Shown here: positions 24,381-32,986 of the stretch, one piece after another | Numbering within the stretch: position 1 is the stretch's first letter | How the letters are laid out: each line of letters starts with the position of its first letter | Source: SCRA01 sp035533275 | GTDB lineage: Bacteria > Vulcanimicrobiota > Vulcanimicrobiia > Vulcanimicrobiales > SCRA01 | NCBI GenBank assembly: GCA_035533275.1 | Contig: DATLUD010000010.1 | Coordinates: 35,266 to 99,265, forward strand | Length of the DNA stretch: 64,000 nt | Direction of reading: 5' to 3' | Program-made: the position numbers and the translations under genes | Notes under the pieces: generated by a model | What the model was told of the DNA's origin: nothing | The model's input: the letters and a program-made list of their open reading frames with translations, nothing else | The model's database searches: none

Positions 24381-26783
24381 CTAGCCTGGCCCGCCCGCGC
24401 CCGTCCACTGCCAATCGCGGATCTCGGGCATGTCCTCGCCGTGCTCGCGGATGTAGAGCTTGTGCTCCACCAGCTTGTCGCGCACCATCTGCTTGACGTG
24501 CGCGGCGCGGTTCTGCAGACGCGGGACGCGGTCGATCACGTCGCTGACCAGGTGGTAGCGGTCGATCTCGTTGAGCACGGCCATGTCAAACGGCGTGGTG
24601 GTGCTTCCCTCCTCCTTGTAGCCGCGCACGTGCAGGTTGTCGTGGTTGGTCCGGCGATAGGTCAAGCGGTGGATCAGCCACGGGTAGCCGTGGAACGCGA
24701 AGACGATCGGTACGTTCGTGGTGAAGATCGAGTCGAAGTCTCGGTCGGTGAGGCCGTGCGGGTGCTCCGTTTGCGGCTGGAGCGTCATCAGATCGACCAC
24801 GTTCACGACGCGGATCCTCAGGTCAGGCACGCGCTCGCGCAGCATGGCCACCGCGGCGAGCGTCTCGAGCGTGGGCACGTCGCCGGCGCATGCCATCACG
24901 ACGTCGGGTTCGAGGCCCTGGTCGTTGCCGGCCCATTCCCAGATGCCGATCCCCGCGGTGCAGTGGCGCACGGCGGCCTCCATGTCCAGCCACTGCCACT
25001 CGGGCTGCTTGCCCGCCACGATGACGTTGACGCAGTGGCGGCTGCGCAGGCAGTGGTCGGCCACCCAGAGCAGCGAGTTCGCGTCGGGCGGGAGGTAGAC
25101 GCGGACGACGTCGGCCTTCTTGTTGACGACATGGTCGATGAAGCCGGGGTCTTGGTGGCTGAAGCCGTTGTGATCTTGGCGCCAAACGTGCGAGGTGAGC
25201 AGGTAGTTGAGCGAGGCGATGGGGCGGCGCCACGGAATGTCGCGCGTGACCTTGAGCCACTTGGCGTGCTGGTTGAACATCGAGTCGACGATGTGGATGA
25301 AGGCCTCGTAGCACGAGAAGAATCCGTGCCGCCCCGTGAGGAGATATCCCTCGAGCCACCCTTGGCAGATGTGCTCGCTCAACACTTCCATCACGCGGCC
25401 GTCGGGGGCGACGTGGTCGTCCGTGGGGATGATCCGCGCGGTCGAGCAGCGGTCGGTCACCTCGAAGAGCGCGTCCAGGCGGTTCGAGGCGGTCTCGTCG
25501 GGACCCATCACGCGGAACGTCTCGGCATTGGCCCGCAAGATGTCGCGCAGGAAGGCGCCCAGGACCCGCGTGGCCTCGGCGCGGACGCTGCCGGGCGAGG
25601 TCACCGCGACGGCGTAATCGGCGTACGCGGGCATCACGAGATCCCGCAGCAGGATGCCGCCGTTGGCGTGGGGGTTGGAGCCCATGCGCCGCTGACCCCG
25701 CGGAGCGAGATCGGCGAGATGCTCATGCAGTTTGCCGTTGGCGTCGAAGAGCTCCTCGGGGCGGTAGCCGCGCATCCACTCCTCGAGCATGCGCAGGTGC
25801 TGCGGGTTGGTGCGCACCTCGCCAAGCGGCACCTGATGGGCGCGGAACGTCCCCTCCACCGGCAGGCCGTCGACCACTTTCGGTCCCGTCCAGCCCTTGG
25901 GGGTGCGCAGCACGATCATGGGCCAGCGCGGCCGCTCGCGGAAACCGTTGCGCCGCGCGTCGTGCTGAATGGCGCGGATCTCGGAGAGCACGCGGTCGAG
26001 CGTGGCCGCCATCGCCTGGTGCACGGGCTCGGGATCGTTCCCCTCCACCACGTACGGCGCGTAGCCGTAGCCGCGCAGCAGATCGATCAGCTCCGCGTCG
26101 GGTATGCGGGCCAGCACCGTGGGGCCGGCGATCTTGTAGCCGTTGAGGTGCAAGACCGGGAGGACGGCGCCGTCGCGGGCCGGGTTGAGAAACTTGTTGG
26201 AGTGCCAGCTCGTCGCCAGTGCTCCCGTCTCCGCCTCGCCGTCGCCGACTACGGCACACGCGATGAGATCGGGGTTGTCGAAGACGGCTCCGTACGCGTG
26301 CGCCAGCGAGTAGCCCAGCTCGCCGCCCTCGTGGATGGAGCCCGGCGTCTCGGGCGAGGCGTGGCTGGGCACGCCGCCGGGAAAGGAGAACTGCTTGAAG
26401 AGGCGGCGCATGCCCTCTGCGTCTTGCGGCACGTTGGGGTAGAGCTCGCTATAGGTTCCCTCGAGATACGTGTTGGCGACCACCGCGGGTCCCCCGTGGC
26501 CGGGTCCCGCCAGAAAGATGGCGTCGAGGTCGTGTTTCTTGATCAGCCGATTGAGGTGGACGTAGACGAAATTCAGCCCCGGCGTCGTGCCCCAGTGACC
26601 CAGCAGGCGCGGCTTCACGTGCTCCGGCCGCAGGGGCTCGCGGAGCAACGGGTTCTCCAGGAGATAGATCTGGCCGATGGCGAGATAGTTGGCCGCGCGC
26701 CAGTAGGCGTTCATGCGCTCCAGCTCCTCGGCGGAGAGCGCGGCCGCGGCGGGTGTGAGCGTCGGCGATGCGGAGGTCTTCAT
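24381..26783 (-). CDS. xfp: Xylulose-5-phosphate/fructose-6-phosphate phosphoketolase
   Basis: Thiamine-diphosphate enzyme, 800 residues, cleaving xylulose-5-P or fructose-6-P with phosphate to acetyl phosphate and a triose or tetrose phosphate. Blocks are the RLLGHWGTTPGLNFVYVHLNR stretch near residue 65, GPGHGGPA, EGGELGYSLAHAYGA, the ThDP motif GDGEAETGALATSWHSNKF near 180, and HVWRQDHNGFSHQDPGF in the second half. I chose the ATG at 26783 because AAGGTAAGG lies just before it; an ATG six codons upstream is possible. It is followed by ackA, and lies 29 bases downstream of the malonyl-CoA decarboxylase gene, giving three genes that converge on acetyl units. Confidence 0.95.
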   Translation of the reverse strand: MKTSASPTLTPAAAALSAEELERMNAYWRAANYLAIGQIYLLENPLLREPLRPEHVKPRLLGHWGTTPGLNFVYVHLNRLIKKHDLDAIFLAGPGHGGPAVVANTYLEGTYSELYPNVPQDAEGMRRLFKQFSFPGGVPSHASPETPGSIHEGGELGYSLAHAYGAVFDNPDLIACAVVGDGEAETGALATSWHSNKFLNPARDGAVLPVLHLNGYKIAGPTVLARIPDAELIDLLRGYGYAPYVVEGNDPEPVHQAMAATLDRVLSEIRAIQHDARRNGFRERPRWPMIVLRTPKGWTGPKVVDGLPVEGTFRAHQVPLGEVRTNPQHLRMLEEWMRGYRPEELFDANGKLHEHLADLAPRGQRRMGSNPHANGGILLRDLVMPAYADYAVAVTSPGSVRAEATRVLGAFLRDILRANAETFRVMGPDETASNRLDALFEVTDRCSTARIIPTDDHVAPDGRVMEVLSEHICQGWLEGYLLTGRHGFFSCYEAFIHIVDSMFNQHAKWLKVTRDIPWRRPIASLNYLLTSHVWRQDHNGFSHQDPGFIDHVVNKKADVVRVYLPPDANSLLWVADHCLRSRHCVNVIVAGKQPEWQWLDMEAAVRHCTAGIGIWEWAGNDQGLEPDVVMACAGDVPTLETLAAVAMLRERVPDLRIRVVNVVDLMTLQPQTEHPHGLTDRDFDSIFTTNVPIVFAFHGYPWLIHRLTYRRTNHDNLHVRGYKEEGSTTTPFDMAVLNEIDRYHLVSDVIDRVPRLQNRAAHVKQMVRDKLVEHKLYIREHGEDMPEIRDWQWTGAGGPG

Positions 26784-26812
26784 GGTCCTTACCTTCCCCA
26801 CATCGCGCCGGG

Positions 26813-28195
26813 TCAGTGCGCCAACGCGCGAACCGCGGGCGAGGCGACGATCCGCCGGTCCACGGCGTACGCCTCGTGGTTGGCGTCGATGGAGTCGAGC
26901 TTATAGAGATAGTTGACCATCAAGCCCGCGGATTCGGCCAGTGCCTTGGCGGAGAGGTCGCCCAGCCAGTCGATGCGCTCGACGCGCGCGCCGTTGCTCA
27001 CGTGGAAGTTGGCCACGGGATCGAGGGCGCGGCCGTCGGAACGGCGCTCGTCGAGCAGATAATGGGCGCACAGACGCATCACCGGGCCGCGCAGAGCCTC
27101 GGCCACGGCGGGATCGCGGTGCCAGGAGCGCTTGGCGAGCATGGCAGCGAGCGGGGCGTCGCTTCCCTTGGCGTGCGTCTCCAACCACGTGCGAAAGCCC
27201 GGAATGGGCGAGAGCGTGGCGAACGTGCGCAGGCCGCGGAACTCGCCGCTGAGCTCGGAGACCACGCGCTTGATGAGCGCGTTGCCGAAGCTGATGCCTT
27301 CGAGGCCACGCTGGCAGTTGGAGATCGAGTAGAAGATCGCGACCTCGGCGTCGTTGGGATCGAGCGCGGACCCCGGGTCGGTGCGCGCGAGCAGGGGGGC
27401 GATGGCCGTCGCGATCTCGGAGAGCAGCGCCACTTCCACGAAGATGATCGGCTCGTCCGGCATCAGCGGGTGGACGAACGCGAAGCAGCGGCGGTTGCCC
27501 TGGAGGCGATGCTTGAGGTCCTGCCAGCCGCGCATCTCGTGCACGGCCTCGTAGCCGGCGAGGCGCTCGAGAAACGACGCCGGCGCGTCCCACGTGACCT
27601 TGCGGAGATCGAGAAAGCCGACATCGAACCACGATGCCAGCAGTCCCCGCAGATCGACCTCCAGGTCGCGCAGCAGGGGATCGTGGCCGCGGAGCTGCAG
27701 CAGATCGGCGCGCAGGTCGACGAGGAACTTGACGCCGTCCGGGAGGCTCGTGAACTGGCGGAGGAGCCGCGTGCGCGGCGCGGTGAGCGTCTCGCGCAGC
27801 TCGCGCCGCAGGCTGCGCTGCACGTCGACGTCCTCGGCCGCGCGCAGGCGATCGGCGACGCTCTGGACGGAGGCGTGGTCGACGTCGAACTCCGCGAGCA
27901 TGCGCAGGAAGCGGCTGCGGCCGTCGGAGTCCAGGGCCAGGTAGCTGCGGCCCAGCTCGATGGCGCGGCGACGCGCCGAGATCTCACCGCTGCGCCCCTC
28001 GATGCAGGCGGCGATGCGGTCGCGCAAGCGCTGCTGGTCCTTGCTCTGCGCCAGGTCGAGCCAGGCGCTGCGCACGTTCTGAAAGATGCGCTCGAGCCCG
28101 GAAGTCTTCTCCTGCATGACGACCGCCCCCGGCACTGCCCCTTCGTCGCTGCGAACCGCGTTGCTCTCCATGGCCTGGGGATTCCACGGGTCCAC
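26813..28195 (-). CDS. Malonyl-CoA decarboxylase
   Basis: Converts malonyl-CoA to acetyl-CoA and CO2. The 460 residues comprise the helical N-terminal domain (about 30-190) and the GCN5-like catalytic domain. The catalytic dyad context is preserved: FYSISNCQRGLEGISFGNALIKRVV, equivalent to the Ser block of the mammalian enzyme, and NFHVSNGARVERIDWLGDLS with the catalytic His. The GTG at 28195 is preceded by AGGA; ATG 28171 or ATG 28117 are alternatives, and the homologous region starts only after about residue 28. No malonyl-CoA synthetase or malonate transporter is nearby. Confidence 0.9.
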   Translation of the reverse strand: MDPWNPQAMESNAVRSDEGAVPGAVVMQEKTSGLERIFQNVRSAWLDLAQSKDQQRLRDRIAACIEGRSGEISARRRAIELGRSYLALDSDGRSRFLRMLAEFDVDHASVQSVADRLRAAEDVDVQRSLRRELRETLTAPRTRLLRQFTSLPDGVKFLVDLRADLLQLRGHDPLLRDLEVDLRGLLASWFDVGFLDLRKVTWDAPASFLERLAGYEAVHEMRGWQDLKHRLQGNRRCFAFVHPLMPDEPIIFVEVALLSEIATAIAPLLARTDPGSALDPNDAEVAIFYSISNCQRGLEGISFGNALIKRVVSELSGEFRGLRTFATLSPIPGFRTWLETHAKGSDAPLAAMLAKRSWHRDPAVAEALRGPVMRLCAHYLLDERRSDGRALDPVANFHVSNGARVERIDWLGDLSAKALAESAGLMVNYLYKLDSIDANHEAYAVDRRIVASPAVRALAH

Positions 28196-28260
28196 GGGGC
28201 GTCCTGGGCCGCGGCGGCGGCGTACCTCCGCTGAGGGAGGCTACATTGCGAGCGCGAGAT

Positions 28261-29547
28261 TCACGGCATGGTCGATCCGTGCTGGAGTATGACCGTGCCC
28301 GGGAAGTAGAACGCCAGGATCTGCGTGGCCGTGCCTCCCTGGAGCGCCATGCCGCGCGCCCCCCACTGGCAGAGGCCGACGCCGTGACCCCAGCCCGCGC
28401 CCTCGATCATCGCGAGCGGGCCGTCGCGCGGCGGCGCAGGCGGCGGCACGGGGGAGGGATCGTTGTAGGCGGGATCGGGTTGGAGCTGACCCGCGGAGGC
28501 CGCCACTTGACAACGGTGGATCAGCGTGGAGCGGACGACGCTGGTGCCGATGCGCTCGCGGAAGACCTTGGCCACGACGTCGCGCACGCCGACGGAGCTG
28601 TCGATGGCGATGCGCTGCGCGCGCCCCGAGGGATCGATGTCCTGCGGCTGGAGCGCGGTGACGTCGCCGGAGACGTCGTGGCCAAGGCGATCCCGCAAGG
28701 TGGCGACGGTCACATACGAGCGCCAGCGATAGTGCGGAGCGCCGACGCAGTAGGGATCCGCCACGCCTTGCAGGTACGGGATCTCCTGCCCCCACAGCGC
28801 CGCGGCGTTCTCGGTGTGGCCGCCGCAGCACGACGAGAAGAATGCGGAGGCAAGGCCGCCGCCGTAACCCAGCACCAGGCCTCGCGTCTGGTAGACGGCA
28901 TCGTTGCCCTGCGGCGACTCGGCGCTCATGCCGCCGTAGACCTGGTCGGCCGTCGTGGCGTAGACGTCGAACGCGTGCGCGGCGTCCTTGCGGCGGACGA
29001 GGGCGTAGGTGCGCGAGATGATCGCGTGCGCCTGCAGTACCGACGCCGGCCACGCGGGCGAGATCTCGCGGCCGAGCACGCCCAGCACGTAGAGATCGAC
29101 GGCGAGCTGATTGACGACCATCACGCTGCCGCCGTCGGCCATGAGCAGCAGGCGCCCGCGATAGGGATGGCCGTCGAACGAGAGCGGCCCCTCGCCGATG
29201 GCCTCGACGATGGCGCTGCCATTGGTGCGCGCCAGGGCGGCACGGTCGTAGGTGAGGGCCTGGCCCGCTGCGGCGCGCGCGACGGGCGCGCCGCTTCCGG
29301 CGGCGTCGAAGACGGCGAGACCGGTGGGCGAGGAGAGTTGGATGGAGGGGCGGCCGCCAGCGAGCAGCACCCGGATCGCATCGCCGGGAAGCGGCTTGAC
29401 GGAGATCGGCGGAGGCGTGGCGCCGAGCTGCGCCGCGTCGACGTCGCTCTCGAGTATGCCGCCGGTGGCGAGCGCGCCCCGCGGCACGGCCAGCGCCGCA
29501 GCGAGGCCGACGGCTCCGCGGATCACCGTGCGCCGGTCGAGTCTCAT
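28261..29547 (-). CDS. SpoIID/LytB-domain exported protein
   Basis: A 428-residue exported protein with an N-terminal signal that begins MRLDRRTVIRGAVGLAAALA and ends near ALA; the paired arginines make a Tat signal possible. The SpoIID domain contains the catalytic-Glu block LGREISPAWPASVLQAHAIISRTYAL, SSCCGGHTEN with paired cysteines, and the terminal GAGWGHGVGLCQWGARGMA. In sporulating Firmicutes SpoIID is a peptidoglycan lytic transglycosylase acting on denuded glycan; homologues occur widely in non-sporulating bacteria. No sporulation genes are in this window, so a general wall-remodelling role is more likely. Confidence 0.87.
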   Translation of the reverse strand: MRLDRRTVIRGAVGLAAALAVPRGALATGGILESDVDAAQLGATPPPISVKPLPGDAIRVLLAGGRPSIQLSSPTGLAVFDAAGSGAPVARAAAGQALTYDRAALARTNGSAIVEAIGEGPLSFDGHPYRGRLLLMADGGSVMVVNQLAVDLYVLGVLGREISPAWPASVLQAHAIISRTYALVRRKDAAHAFDVYATTADQVYGGMSAESPQGNDAVYQTRGLVLGYGGGLASAFFSSCCGGHTENAAALWGQEIPYLQGVADPYCVGAPHYRWRSYVTVATLRDRLGHDVSGDVTALQPQDIDPSGRAQRIAIDSSVGVRDVVAKVFRERIGTSVVRSTLIHRCQVAASAGQLQPDPAYNDPSPVPPPAPPRDGPLAMIEGAGWGHGVGLCQWGARGMALQGGTATQILAFYFPGTVILQHGSTMP

Positions 29548-29587
29548 GCGGTCTTCGTTCGGCGCGTTCGGGCGCCACCCTAGCAGG

Positions 29588-30148
29588 TCAGAGCCAGAGG
29601 ACGCGGGGTGCGCGGCGCGCGTGTGGCTGGGGCTTCTCGCTGGGATGTCCGAGCACCAGCGGGAAGATCGGCACGAGGTCCTCGGGCATCTCGAGGCGCC
29701 GCTTCGTCTCGGCGCGATTGAGCCACTGCCGCGCGAAGCCGATGGGGCAGGTTGCCAAACCCGCCGCGTGAGCGGCGAGCATGAGGTTCTGCGCAGCGAG
29801 GGAACAGTCTTCAGCGGCCTGTGCCTCGGTGGACGTGGCGCAGATCACCACGAGGACCGGCGCACCGTAGAACACGTCGAACGAGGCGTCGCCGAGCATC
29901 GCCCGCACATCAGGCGAGAGATGTCCGCCCTCGCCGCGGAGCACCTCCTTCTTCACCTCGTCGGAGAACGCCGTCAGGCGCGGTGCGCCTTCGACGATGA
30001 CGAACGCCCACGGCTGGCGGTTCATGGCGGACGGCGCCTGAATCGCGGCCTCGATCAGCTGCTCGACGAGGGAGCGGTCGACCATCTCGTCCGTATAGGC
30101 GCGGGTGGCGCGCCGCTCGTGGATGGCGGTCATCACGTCGGTGGGCAT
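29588..30148 (-). CDS. Nitroreductase-family FMN oxidoreductase
   Basis: A 186-residue flavoprotein of the nitroreductase family. HERRATRAYTDEMVDRSLVEQLIEAAIQAPSAMNRQPWAFVIV is the FMN-binding signature at residues about 9-50; LAAQNLMLAAHAAGLATCPIGF near 118 completes the flavin site. The ATG at 30148 is preceded by GAGGGA; a longer frame to 30283 would add a non-homologous proline-rich N-terminus. The gene diverges from the pirin gene across 202 bases in which no convincing promoter or repeat was seen. The substrate cannot be told from sequence. Confidence 0.88.
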   Translation of the reverse strand: MPTDVMTAIHERRATRAYTDEMVDRSLVEQLIEAAIQAPSAMNRQPWAFVIVEGAPRLTAFSDEVKKEVLRGEGGHLSPDVRAMLGDASFDVFYGAPVLVVICATSTEAQAAEDCSLAAQNLMLAAHAAGLATCPIGFARQWLNRAETKRRLEMPEDLVPIFPLVLGHPSEKPQPHARRAPRVLWL

Positions 30149-30350
30149 CGGGCATCCCTCTCGCGGCGGGGTATGTTGGAGTATCGTACGCGCGCCGTGC
30201 GAACCGCTCGGGAAGAGGCAGGGAATCGGACCAGGAAGCGCTGGGAGGCGGACGAGGCGGGGCGTCGGCGCGGCGCGGGGCAAAGGGGTGGGACTGCGCC
30301 GGATGCAACCTGCCCCGGGTTACAGGGAGCGGGAGGAGTGAACTAGAGCC

Positions 30351-31238
30351 ATGCAGCCACGATCCATTGCATCCGTCGTCCCCGCGCCCCAATTCAAGGA
30401 GGGCGGCGGCTTCATCGTCCATCGCCCCTTCCCGACCGGCCAGCTCGACCACGTGGACCCCTTCCTGCTGCTCGACGAGATGGGGCCGGTGACGTACGGC
30501 GTCGGCGAGGCCGTCGGGGCCCCGGACCACCCGCACCGCGGCTTCGAGACGGTCACGTACCTTCTGGAGGGCGGGATGCAGCACCGCGACTCCGCCGGAC
30601 ATGCGGGCGGGCTGCGACCCGGCGACGTGCAGTGGATGACGGCCGGGGAGGGCGTGGTGCACTCGGAGATGCCCTCGGACGCCATGATGCGCGAGGGCGG
30701 CAACATGCACGGCTTCCAGATCTGGGTGAACCTGCCGCGCGCCGACAAGATGACGCACCCGCGGTATCAGGAGATTCCCGGCGAGCGGATTCCCGTGTGG
30801 CGGAGCGCCGACGGCCGCGTGACCGCCAAGGTGATCAGCGGCCAGGTCGAGTCGATCCGCGCGGTGATCGAGACGCATACCCCGATCGTCTTCCTGCATC
30901 TCATCCTCGAGCCGGGGGCGAGCTTCACGCAGCCAATCGAAGCGGGATTCAACGCCTTCGCGTTCGTCTTCGAGGGGGCGCTCGCGTTGGACGGCGAGCG
31001 GCGCTCGGCTCCGGCGCACGCGGCGGTGATCTATCGGCCCGACGGTGACGCGGTCACGATCCGCGCCGCCGATGGCGACCGCCCGGTGCAGGCGTTACTG
31101 TTGGCCGGCAAGCCGATCGGGGAGCCCGTGGCCCGCTACGGTCCCTTCGTGATGAACACCCGCGACGAGTTGGTCCAGGCCTTCGAGGACTTCCATGCCG
31201 GGCGCATGGGCCACATTCCGGCGGAGGTGACGCACTAA
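30351..31238 (+). CDS. Pirin-family bicupin protein
   Basis: A 295-residue protein with two cupin halves. The N-terminal metal site is visible in DHPHRGFETVTYLLEGGMQHRDS and EGVVHSEMP (His/His/His/Glu). Bacterial pirins are metal-binding proteins, some with quercetin dioxygenase activity, others regulating pyruvate metabolism. The ATG at 30351 has a GGAGGAG upstream. The C-terminal half has the PVQALLLAGKPIGEPVARYGPFVMN sequence typical of the family. A hairpin CAGGGT/ACCCTG directly follows the stop. Confidence 0.9.
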   Translation: MQPRSIASVVPAPQFKEGGGFIVHRPFPTGQLDHVDPFLLLDEMGPVTYGVGEAVGAPDHPHRGFETVTYLLEGGMQHRDSAGHAGGLRPGDVQWMTAGEGVVHSEMPSDAMMREGGNMHGFQIWVNLPRADKMTHPRYQEIPGERIPVWRSADGRVTAKVISGQVESIRAVIETHTPIVFLHLILEPGASFTQPIEAGFNAFAFVFEGALALDGERRSAPAHAAVIYRPDGDAVTIRAADGDRPVQALLLAGKPIGEPVARYGPFVMNTRDELVQAFEDFHAGRMGHIPAEVTH

Positions 31239-31258
31239 CAGGGTTTTTCCGCACCCTG
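31239..31258. other. Small hairpin at convergent gene ends
   Basis: CAGGGT (31239-31244) and ACCCTG (31253-31258) form a perfect six-base stem with an eight-base loop between the pirin stop and the CsgG-type stop. No T-run follows on either strand, so it is at best a weak bidirectional terminator. Confidence 0.35.
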
Positions 31259-31267
31259 CGAAGCGTC

Positions 31268-32218
31268 CTACTGGCTCTTGACCTCCTGCGCGACTTTCGC
31301 GGTCCCCGAGATTTGCTTGGCGACGGCGGTCTGCGCATCGACGGAGAGAATCTGCACCGTGCCGCGCTTGATCTCGGTGGTCAGCATCTTGCCCGAGTCG
31401 GGGTCCTTGATCTTCTTGACTTCGAAGACGTCGAAGAACATGCCCGTCTGGACGTTCTTGTTCGCTCCGACGTTGAGGACGATGGCCCCCTGATCGATGG
31501 CGATGATGCGGCCAACGATCTGCGCCGCGGGCGCCGTCGCGACCATCTTGGTGGGATCGATCTTCTCGGAGATGCCCTGAGCGGCGCTGTTGAGCAGCTT
31601 GCCCATCGTCGAGCTCAGGAAGTTCTGGCTCGAGTATCCGGCTCCGATGCCGCGCCCGATGCCGACGATCGCGAACGAGGTGCCCGTGGCGCTCTGCTCC
31701 TGGTCGATGGCCTGCACGATGCGCCCGGTGGTGGCGTCGATGACGTGCACGGAGACGTGCAGCGTCACCTTGTCGCCCTTGACGCCGCCCACGCCGAGCG
31801 CGCCGCCGATCAGCCCACCGACGGCGCCGGCATTCGAGGCCGTTTTGTCGAATTGGATGATCCGCCCCTCGACGAGGTAGCCCGCCCCGATCAGGTGACC
31901 GATCTGCACCGACGTTGCCGGCGAGACGTCACCGGATTGCGCCATGTTCTTCTCGCGCAGCACGTCCTCGACGTGCGCGCGGTCGACCACGGAGAACTTG
32001 TTGGTGTTGACCAGCTGGTCCGTCAGCAGGCTCGAGAGCGCGGCACCGGGATCGAAGTCGGGGCCCCACCACGGGTTGAGTCCCCCCGAGTTGAAGCCGT
32101 AGACGGCGACGGTCGGTTCGGCGCCGCCCCCGGCGGCGTTCGCGTGCGACGGAAAGCCGGCGAAGAGGGCCATGGCGGCCACCGCTCCCAGGAGCCGGCG
32201 GGGAAGGCGCATACCCAT
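31268..32218 (-). CDS. CsgG/curli-assembly-type exported protein
   Basis: A 316-residue exported protein. A signal peptide (MGMRLPRRLLGAVAAMALFAG, cleavage near HANAA) is followed by a CsgG-like domain: VAVYGFNSGG, LSSLLTDQLVNTNKFSVVDRAHVEDVLREKNM, IGHLIGAGYLVEGRIIQF and VTLHVSVHVIDATTGRIVQA. There is no lipobox cysteine, unlike curli CsgG. A C-terminal beta-rich region (about 235-316) follows that may be a small SH3-like domain. The ATG at 32218 has AGGTG seven bases upstream. Homologues are penicillin-binding-activator-like or of unknown function; no curli subunits are nearby. Confidence 0.75.
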   Translation of the reverse strand: MGMRLPRRLLGAVAAMALFAGFPSHANAAGGGAEPTVAVYGFNSGGLNPWWGPDFDPGAALSSLLTDQLVNTNKFSVVDRAHVEDVLREKNMAQSGDVSPATSVQIGHLIGAGYLVEGRIIQFDKTASNAGAVGGLIGGALGVGGVKGDKVTLHVSVHVIDATTGRIVQAIDQEQSATGTSFAIVGIGRGIGAGYSSQNFLSSTMGKLLNSAAQGISEKIDPTKMVATAPAAQIVGRIIAIDQGAIVLNVGANKNVQTGMFFDVFEVKKIKDPDSGKMLTTEIKRGTVQILSVDAQTAVAKQISGTAKVAQEVKSQ

Positions 32219-32248
32219 ACGTGAACACCTCATAGCGGGTCGAAGAAC

Positions 32249-32262
32249 ACCGAGTACTCGGT
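32249..32262. repeat. Perfect palindrome ACCGAGTACTCGGT
   Basis: Fourteen-base perfect dyad 31 bases upstream of the CsgG-type start. It could be an operator or a leader hairpin of that gene. Confidence 0.45.
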
Positions 32263-32356
32263 TGCCTGGTATGGGGGAGCGAGTCAGACTAGTGTTCGCG
32301 CGGCGCGACGGCACCCCTCCGGTCGCCGGCTGCCGATGCCGAGCGCTGCCCCCTCG

Positions 32357-32701
32357 CTACTGAAAGAGCAAGGCGTCTAAGAGGCCGAGCACGTGCGCTA
32401 GCTCCTTTTCGGCGAGTCTACCCGCGTGCTCGATGGGGCGCGCCATCCGATCGAGAGCCCGGATCTGGTCGACCAACACGGAACCCGCTCGCCCCTTGAA
32501 CGTGACGGGCACCTCGAATACAAACTTCTTGCGTCGGCTGGTGAGGGGGCAGGCGATGATGAGAGAGGATCGCTCGTTATATAGCCGGTTGGAGACGACG
32601 AGCACCGGGCGCCGACCGGTCTGTTCATGACCGCGCGTGGGGTCGAGCCCGACGTAAACGATGTCGCCGCGCTCGGGGACGTAGGGCCGCGACTCTACCA
32701 C
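32357..32701 (-). CDS. mazF: MazF/PemK-family mRNA interferase toxin
   Basis: A 114-residue toxin. ERGDIVYVGLDPTRGHEQTGRRPVLVVS is the MazF N-terminal signature including the catalytic-site Arg/Gly loop; CPLTSRR, GSVLVDQIRALD and the C-terminal helices match the family. It would cleave mRNA at short sequence motifs unless bound by the antitoxin. The GTG at 32701 overlaps the antitoxin stop by seven bases, the standard antitoxin-first arrangement. Confidence 0.93.
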   Translation of the reverse strand: MVESRPYVPERGDIVYVGLDPTRGHEQTGRRPVLVVSNRLYNERSSLIIACPLTSRRKKFVFEVPVTFKGRAGSVLVDQIRALDRMARPIEHAGRLAEKELAHVLGLLDALLFQ

Positions 32702-32949
32702 GCTTCAGCGCCGCGTGGCTCACCCCAGTCGATCTCTCGCGGCTCGCGCTCCGCTGGACCCATCTGCTTCACCAGCTCGGCGAGGGAGCAACGCGTGACC
32801 AGCGCCCGTGCGGCGGGGCGAAGTACGTATCCCCCATCGAGTGGCTCGATGTCGATGATCGCCCCCTCGGTCAGGTGGAGGTCGTCGGCGACGATTTTGG
32901 GGACGCGAATACCCAGGCTATTTCCCCAGCGCGAGACGGTCACTTGCAT
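32695..32949 (-). CDS. mazE: MazE-type AbrB-fold antitoxin
   Basis: An 84-residue antitoxin. Residues 1-45 form the AbrB/MazE swapped-hairpin DNA-binding domain (VTVSRWGNSLGIRVPK, then LTEGAIIDIE), and the acidic tail from about 60 (EREPREIDWGEP) resembles the MazF-neutralising segment. I chose ATG 32949 rather than ATG 32958 because the -10 box ends at 32959, so the upstream ATG would precede the start of transcription. The promoter contains a palindrome suited to autoregulation. Confidence 0.88.
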   Translation of the reverse strand: MQVTVSRWGNSLGIRVPKIVADDLHLTEGAIIDIEPLDGGYVLRPAARALVTRCSLAELVKQMGPAEREPREIDWGEPRGAEAW

Positions 32950-32958
32950 GATATCCAT

Positions 32959-32986
32959 TGTATATCTATATACGGCTTCTTGGCAA
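32959..32986 (-). promoter_or_regulatory. Promoter and palindromic operator of mazEF
   Basis: Minus-strand TTGCCA (32986-32981) and TATACA (32964-32959) are 16 bases apart. A perfect palindrome GTATAT-CT-ATATAC at 32960-32973 covers the -10 region, as expected for MazE/MazEF autorepression. The predicted start near 32952 leaves only about three bases before the ATG, so the mRNA is leaderless or nearly so. Confidence 0.6.

Noticed and set aside
23817..26906. Long plus-strand open frame opposite ackA and xfp
   Set aside because: Antisense shadow of two conserved enzymes; its His/Val/Asp-rich translation has no domain pattern.
32950..32958. Earlier ATG for mazE at 32958
   Set aside because: The -10 box ends at 32959, so this ATG would lie before the predicted transcription start; homology begins after 32949.
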